Under the pieces are notes generated by a model. It saw nothing but the letters and a program-made list of their open reading frames with translations. It did not search any database and had not been told where the DNA came from. From Thecamonas trahens ATCC 50062 (Eukaryota > Apusozoa > Apusomonadida > Apusomonadidae), in assembly GCF_000142905.1 (NCBI RefSeq), contig NW_013657630.1:85589-114715 (forward strand): 29,127 bases of DNA, given 5' to 3'. How positions within the stretch are numbered: position 1 is the stretch's first letter; each line of letters begins with the position of its first letter. The translations under genes and the position numbers were made by a program. This document shows, in pieces, positions 26,459-29,127 of the stretch.

Positions 26459-27173
26459 TTAGTTCATGCGCGAGATGAGCTTGGAGATCTGGTTCTCGCG
26501 GTTACCGGCATCACCACCCTCGATGTAGTGGAGGACCTTGGTGCTGAAGCCGCCCTTCGGCGACGAGAGCTTGAACGGCCACAGGAAGTTGTTGACCTGC
26601 TTGAAGTTGGGGCCGACGGTGTAGATCTCGTGAACAATGTCCTCAATGCAAATGACGTTGTACTTGCCGAGCTGCTCCTCGATGAGCTCGTTCGACGAGA
26701 GCTGGATGCGCTGGCCGTTGATCTTACCGTAACCGCGCTTGTAGATAAGCTCGCGGACGTTCTTGAGCGACGGGTAACCGTAGGCGACGTACGGGGTGAC
26801 AAGGCGCAGCATCTGCTCCGAGGCGCGGTTGAGCTTGACAAACACACCGTTGTGGATCTGGCGGAGGCGCAGGAGCTGGAGGACCTTCTTGGTCTTCGGG
26901 TCGACGCCCTGGGTACCGCGGATGCGGATGACAAAGGCGAGCTTGGCCTCGGGCTCGACAAAGTAGTTGCCGGCGGACTTGGCGACACGGCGGAGGGCAA
27001 TGAGCGAGCGCTCGCGCGAGCGGTACTCCTTCACGTACTTCTCGGCACGCTTGAAGGCCTCGGCGTGGCGCTTCTTGTTGGCGACCTTGCGCTCGGCAAC
27101 AGCCTTGGCCTTGGCGGCGCGCTGCTCCTTGGAGATGCGGCGCTGCTTGAGGACAGCCTCCGGAATCGAAGCA
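26459..27173 (-). CDS. RPL7: 60S ribosomal protein L7 (uL30), first exon not placed
   Basis: This is a structural protein of the large cytosolic ribosomal subunit. The visible exon encodes [16 protein letters not shown], a basic helix, then [87 protein letters not shown], and the end [19 protein letters not shown], all standard for eukaryotic L7. The acceptor CTACACAG ends at 27174 and leaves the exon in phase 2, so a short first exon ending in two bases of a codon is expected upstream. The frame is open back to an ATG at 27343, but those codons do not resemble L7. No convincing donor was found. It lies upstream of, and on the same strand as, the four-helix membrane protein. Confidence 0.95.
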
Positions 27174-28868
27174 CTGTGTAGACAAGAGGTCCAGGCGGTA
27201 ACAAGGGCGGGGCAAGAGGGGGAAAGGTGAGTCTCGGCGGAACGCGGTCGTCCTGCAAAGCCCACTCTCCGTGCACAGCCGCGCACTTCCTTCCAACGGT
27301 CTTCGGGTTGCATTCGACGGCTTGAGCCCGAAGCAATAAACATATTTCATCAGAGTTGGCAAAGCGAGAAAAAAGCCCAACTGCGGCATCAGCACCACAC
27401 CCTGCTTTGCTCTCGTATTTCCAACAAGGGCCAAGCAAAGGGCAAGGGCTGATCCAGCAAGTCCGACATTGTCCGCCATCAGCCAACAAAGACATACTCT
27501 TGCAAGATGCACAGAAGCAACGCAAATTAAAGTTATCACATCCCTCTGCTGCCTCGACAAGCTGGCTACCAGCTGCACCAATCCTAGGAAGATCCCAGGC
27601 CAAGGCCAGCCCAGCACGAGCTTGTACGAGCACAACAGCAAAATGGATGGCCACAGATTTCAAGACAAAGACAAGCACTTCCACCTCGACGGCGCCATGT
27701 ACACAGTTGCTCGAACCATCATAGTCCCTTTCTCTCGATCGGCAGCATGACAGTGCCAACCATAGAGAGATAGAGATAGAGATAGAGAGGGCCGGGATCC
27801 ATACACACAGCGCATACCATTCGGTGGAGACTACGTCTTACAGTCTCATCCTCCGACACATCGGGGCGGACCTGGACGAGCCAGGTGCCCCGCAAGATGC
27901 CGACATAGTTGCATGGTCACATCGAGCACGAGACTATGACAAGTAGCAAAGCACGGGTGCTTGCTGTTGTCGCTGTCCGTGCTCGGTCAAAAAGTTCCGG
28001 GACGACAGGGGGGGGGAGGCACACGGGCACAAGGGAGGAGGGGGAGGGGGGGAGCAAAATAATGGGCCATCCCATCCGGTGGCTGGAGGTGGGCCAGACA
28101 TGCCAGGGACAGCCATGGGCCACCTCTACAGCCTACGGAAAGGTTGGTGATCGGAGCGAGCGTGCGTAGCAGCTGCGCCGTAGAGAGCACAGGCGCTTGG
28201 GTGTACGGATGTGCGGGAGCCAGCAGCAGTATATCGAGGACAACGCTGCGGGTCCCCCCTCACACAAAAACCAGCCATCATCGCCACACAGCGGGAGGAC
28301 AAGCAAGGCACAAACGGGGAGGATACAACAACCAAGCCATCCACAACCACCTAGGTATGTTCCGGATGTACTGTGGATGCGCTGCTGTCAACGGCAGCGT
28401 TCTCTCTCTTCATCATGGCGGTACGTACCCCTTGGACGACATGTTGTGTGTGTGTGTGTGAGTGTGAAGTGGTGCCGGTCAATTGGGGCAAAGCGGGAAT
28501 CGTTCGTTGGCGAGATTGAGACTGCCGAAAAAGTGAAAAACATCCAAATCCAGCTCGCGCGAATCACCGCCTTCACAAACCACCCAAACTCGTTGAGCTC
28601 GGCGGTATACACGGCAGCGACCACCGATGAGAGGGAAACAAAGCACTACACGAGGTACATGTCCAGACACATCATATTCTGGTCTTCCTACCACCTGCAA
28701 AAACATCTGATCACTCTCCGTAGGGCCGATCGAGTCCGCCCCCTCCTCCCTCTCTGCTCCCCAGTACGTGACAATGATTCAATCCTGTGATGATCAGGTT
28801 GAAGTCAAAGTGGGTTGGCCAAGTCAGCTTGCGACTCACCGACTCTTCCACCTGTCGACCAGCAAGCC
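27174..28868. other. Long non-coding stretch with simple repeats
   Basis: The first few hundred bases should contain the RPL7 intron, first exon and promoter. A (GATAGA)n repeat lies at 27763-27789, short G runs at about 28008-28050, and a (GT)n run at 28445-28461. Open frames here (for example 28197-28790 on the plus strand) show no recognised domain, and composition drifts along them. No tRNA or rRNA was recognised. Confidence 0.5.
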
Positions 28869-28904
28869 ATGAGCAGCGACGCGTCTGCTGAGGAGCGGCG
28901 GAGG
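28869..28904 (+). CDS. Possible first coding exon of a gene running off the window
   Basis: An ATG at 28869 begins a 12-codon frame, MSSDASAEERRR, that reaches a GTACGC donor at 28905 with AGG before it. GTACGC is also the donor of the ACTMAP intron. The following 220 bp are purine-rich, intron-like sequence. Short N-terminal exons of this kind occur in this window (katG, BBIP1). The product cannot be guessed from 12 residues, and this may be chance. Confidence 0.3.
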
Positions 28905-29127
28905 GTACGCAGAGGGACACGGAAGAGGGGATGGTTCAGACTGCTAGGGGAGGAGGGGAGGGGGAGGGAAGGAGAGGAGGAGGGAGTTGTGCCAGGTTTG
29001 CGAGTTGGGCATGGGGAGGTACAATGGGTGGGGCGGGACGGGAGCAAAGGAGCATGCGGCGCCAAAAACTGCGGGGGGGTTGGGGAAGGCAAGCGGTGGA
29101 TGGAGGAGGTGGCGAGGGCTGGCACTC

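Noticed and set aside
28197-28790. 197-codon plus-strand frame near the right end
   Set aside because: No recognised domain, includes a GT microsatellite (VCVCVSV), and composition changes along it; could hide an exon but cannot be supported.

Overview
The window looks like nuclear DNA of a GC-rich, flagellated, free-living unicellular eukaryote. Several genes are eukaryote-specific: ASF1, RPL7/uL30, an actin maturation protease, CARMIL, a BBSome subunit and a CEP164-like centriole protein. Spliceosomal introns of about 90-340 nt with GTAAGT, GTACGY, GTATGT or GTGAGT donors can be placed so that frames join exactly. Microsatellites and poly-G/C runs are common between genes and inside introns. 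An apusomonad such as Thecamonas would fit, but that is inference; no taxonomic search was possible.

Layout. 1-410 is a 39/40-bp minisatellite abutting a stand-alone phosphopantetheine adenylyltransferase (+, 412-1083). A convergent minus-strand gene (1113-2698) encodes a signal-peptide, single-pass surface protein with a one-base frame break in its membrane helix, and is followed by a 45-bp minisatellite and CA/GA-rich simple sequence. 3337-6146 is a complete-looking hAT DNA transposon: an 866-residue BED-finger transposase, 12/13-bp terminal inverted repeats and a perfect 8-bp target duplication. Next come ASF1 (-, 6505-6978), about 1.3 kb of simple sequence with one doubtful micro-gene, BBIP1 (+, two exons, 8339-8663), ACTMAP (-, two exons, 8761-9868) and an ER-type FKBP (-, two exons, 10033-10815). 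A 1.1-kb divergent spacer then leads to a two-exon catalase-peroxidase (+, 11903-14447) and a long CEP164-like coiled-coil protein (+, 14599-18057). From 18087 to 27173 everything recognised is on the minus strand: a GT4-type glycosyltransferase with a frame break, an EBP/EXPERA membrane protein, a coiled-coil protein, a possible small acidic protein, CARMIL, a four-helix membrane protein whose start codon is made by splicing, and RPL7. The last 1.9 kb holds only simple sequence and one possible first exon (28869-28904).

The genes do not form an operon. Themes are cilium assembly (BBIP1, CEP164-like, perhaps the coiled-coil protein), actin (ACTMAP, CARMIL) and housekeeping. The most interesting points are a catalase-peroxidase ending in a PTS1-like SRM tripeptide, start codons split or immediately followed by introns, an intact hAT element, C-rich tracts just inside several 5' splice sites, and two independent single-base frame breaks.
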